Below, piece after piece: positions 63,080 to 64,000 of a stretch of DNA of 64,000 nucleotides. The notes beneath the pieces are model-generated. The model had not been told where the DNA came from. It saw nothing but the letters and a program-made list of their open reading frames with translations, and made no database searches. Source of the stretch: Hymenoscyphus infarciens (taxonomy: Eukaryota; Ascomycota; Leotiomycetes; Helotiales; Helotiaceae); assembly GCA_001414345.1 (NCBI GenBank), contig LLCB01000226.1:1-64000 (forward strand), read 5' to 3'. The translations under genes were made by a program, and so were the position numbers. Within the stretch, counting starts at the first letter, position 1. Every line of letters starts with the position of its first letter.

Positions 63080-64000
63080 ATGCACTCCGTCTCCGTTTCT
63101 AAGGTTCTTGCCTTTGGCTTGTTGGTCGCAGCACCACTTGCATCCGCCCAACCTATCGACACTTCCTCCGACTTGAGCAAGAAGTGGGTTGGCGGACCAG
63201 CTGCTTGGATTAGATCCATTCTTCCAGTTGAAGCTAGACATCATACAAAAGCTCAGATAGCGGCCAAAACCAAGGGAGCTCGTGATATCGAAGTTGTCCA
63301 GTCCCGTGACCTCCAAGATAGACAGCCACATCATACCAAAGCGTAAGTTCTTCTCTTCCTGACAACCATGGGGCGCTTAGTCAATTGTATGATCTTCCCT
63401 GAACTTTAACTGACAATCCGTAGGCAGATAGCAGCCAAAGCTGGTGGCAAGGCCGCTCGTGATGTGGAGGAACGCCAGCCACATCATACTAAAGCGTTAG
63501 TCTTCCCTTAACCATTTGGATATCTAACTCCGTCCACTGACAAGTTCCACAGTCAAATTGCAGCCAAGGCCGGTGGCAAGGCTGCTCGTGATCTCACTGT
63601 TGAAGAACAAGAGGATCTTGAGGACGCCGAGGATGCTGAAGACGAACTTGAGACCCGTTCCCCTCATCGTTAGTATAAAGGACTTTCTATTTTTACGAAT
63701 CATCCAGCTGACTCCAAATATACACTAAAGCACAGATAGCTCAGAAGGCAGCTGGCAAATCTGCTCGTGATCTTACAATCGAAGAACAAGAGGATCTCGA
63801 GGATGCCGAAGATGCTGAAGACGAGCTCGAGACTCGTTCCCCTCATCGTTAGTATAAAGGACTTTCCAGTTTTACGAATCATCCAGCTGACTCCAAATAT
63901 ACACCAAAGCACAGATAGCGGCCAAATCTAGCGGGAAGGCTGCTCGTGATCTTACTATTGAAGAGCAAGAGGATCTTGAAGACGCTGAGGATGCTGAAGA
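63080..64000 (+). CDS. Secreted tandem-repeat precursor, RiPP-like (partial at window end)
   Basis: The start is ATG 63080. Exons are 63080-63342, 63424-63495, 63553-63668, 63731-63847 and 63910 to beyond 64000. A clear signal peptide ends at ...APLASA (residue 23). The repeats follow, each with R before (Q/S)PH, then QIAAKAGGKAARD, then an acidic spacer such as EEQEDLEDAEDAEDELETR. The first three repeats carry HHTKAQIAAK; later ones read SPH then QIAQK or QIAAK. At least five repeats are seen; the protein continues off the window. The layout (signal peptide, short basic segment, acidic spacer, repeated) is that of Kex2-processed repeat proteins, which include dikaritin precursors and alpha-type pheromone precursors. 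Classical KR sites are absent; single Arg sites bound the units. With two DUF3328 genes beside it, a RiPP precursor is the best inference. Confidence 0.78.

Noticed and set aside
63080..64000. Reading the precursor as an alpha-type mating pheromone gene
   Set aside because: The layout fits, but no short peptide with the usual W-C...C or KR-flanked pheromone pattern is seen, and DUF3328 neighbours point elsewhere. It cannot be fully excluded.

Overview
The window is nuclear DNA of a filamentous ascomycete (Pezizomycotina), most likely a Leotiomycetes/Helotiales-type genome. The genes carry short introns, mostly 45-90 nt with GT-AG borders. The gene families are typical of that group: Zn2Cys6 factors, 2EXR proteins, NLR-type TPR arrays, UstYa/DUF3328 proteins and a fungal TERT. 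Gene-rich stretches alternate with AT-rich blocks that look mutated by RIP. The species call is inference; no marker gene here settles it. All exon borders were worked out by eye from splice signals, phase and family resemblance.

Layout. 1-0.84 kb is AT-rich repeat debris. 1.4-8.4 kb holds a PrtT-like Zn2Cys6 transcription factor (-), a divergently transcribed metal-dependent amidohydrolase (+), a 2EXR gene broken by one in-frame stop, and a fragment of an NLR-type TPR array. 9.5-15.6 kb is one large RhoGEF-BAR-SH3 gene (-). 15.6-26 kb is gene-poor and contains the decayed end of a sugar transporter. 26-27.6 kb is a C2H2 factor (-). 31.8-36.5 kb is telomerase reverse transcriptase (TERT, +) with a complete 5S rRNA gene inside one intron. 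39.5-41.7 kb is a TBC-domain protein whose two RabGAP catalytic fingers are replaced. 43.7-49.0 kb is a metabolic block: an allantoate-permease-like MFS transporter (-), an AhpD-like protein (+) and mitochondrial succinyl-CoA:3-ketoacid CoA transferase (-). 50-51 kb is a secreted LPMO-like protein (+).

51-59 kb is a repeat-rich block. It includes a 1.5-kb LTR element with a 5-bp target duplication that splits an unknown gene, further LTR fragments, and a tandem array of about five 190-bp units.

The right end (59-64 kb) is the most striking part. Two UstYa-family (DUF3328) genes lie next to a secreted precursor built of tandem repeats, which runs off the window edge. This is the layout of a fungal dikaritin-type RiPP (ribosomally made, post-translationally modified peptide) cluster. 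The repeats carry an unusual His/Lys-rich motif rather than the tyrosine-containing cores of known members, so this is the best candidate for an undescribed system.
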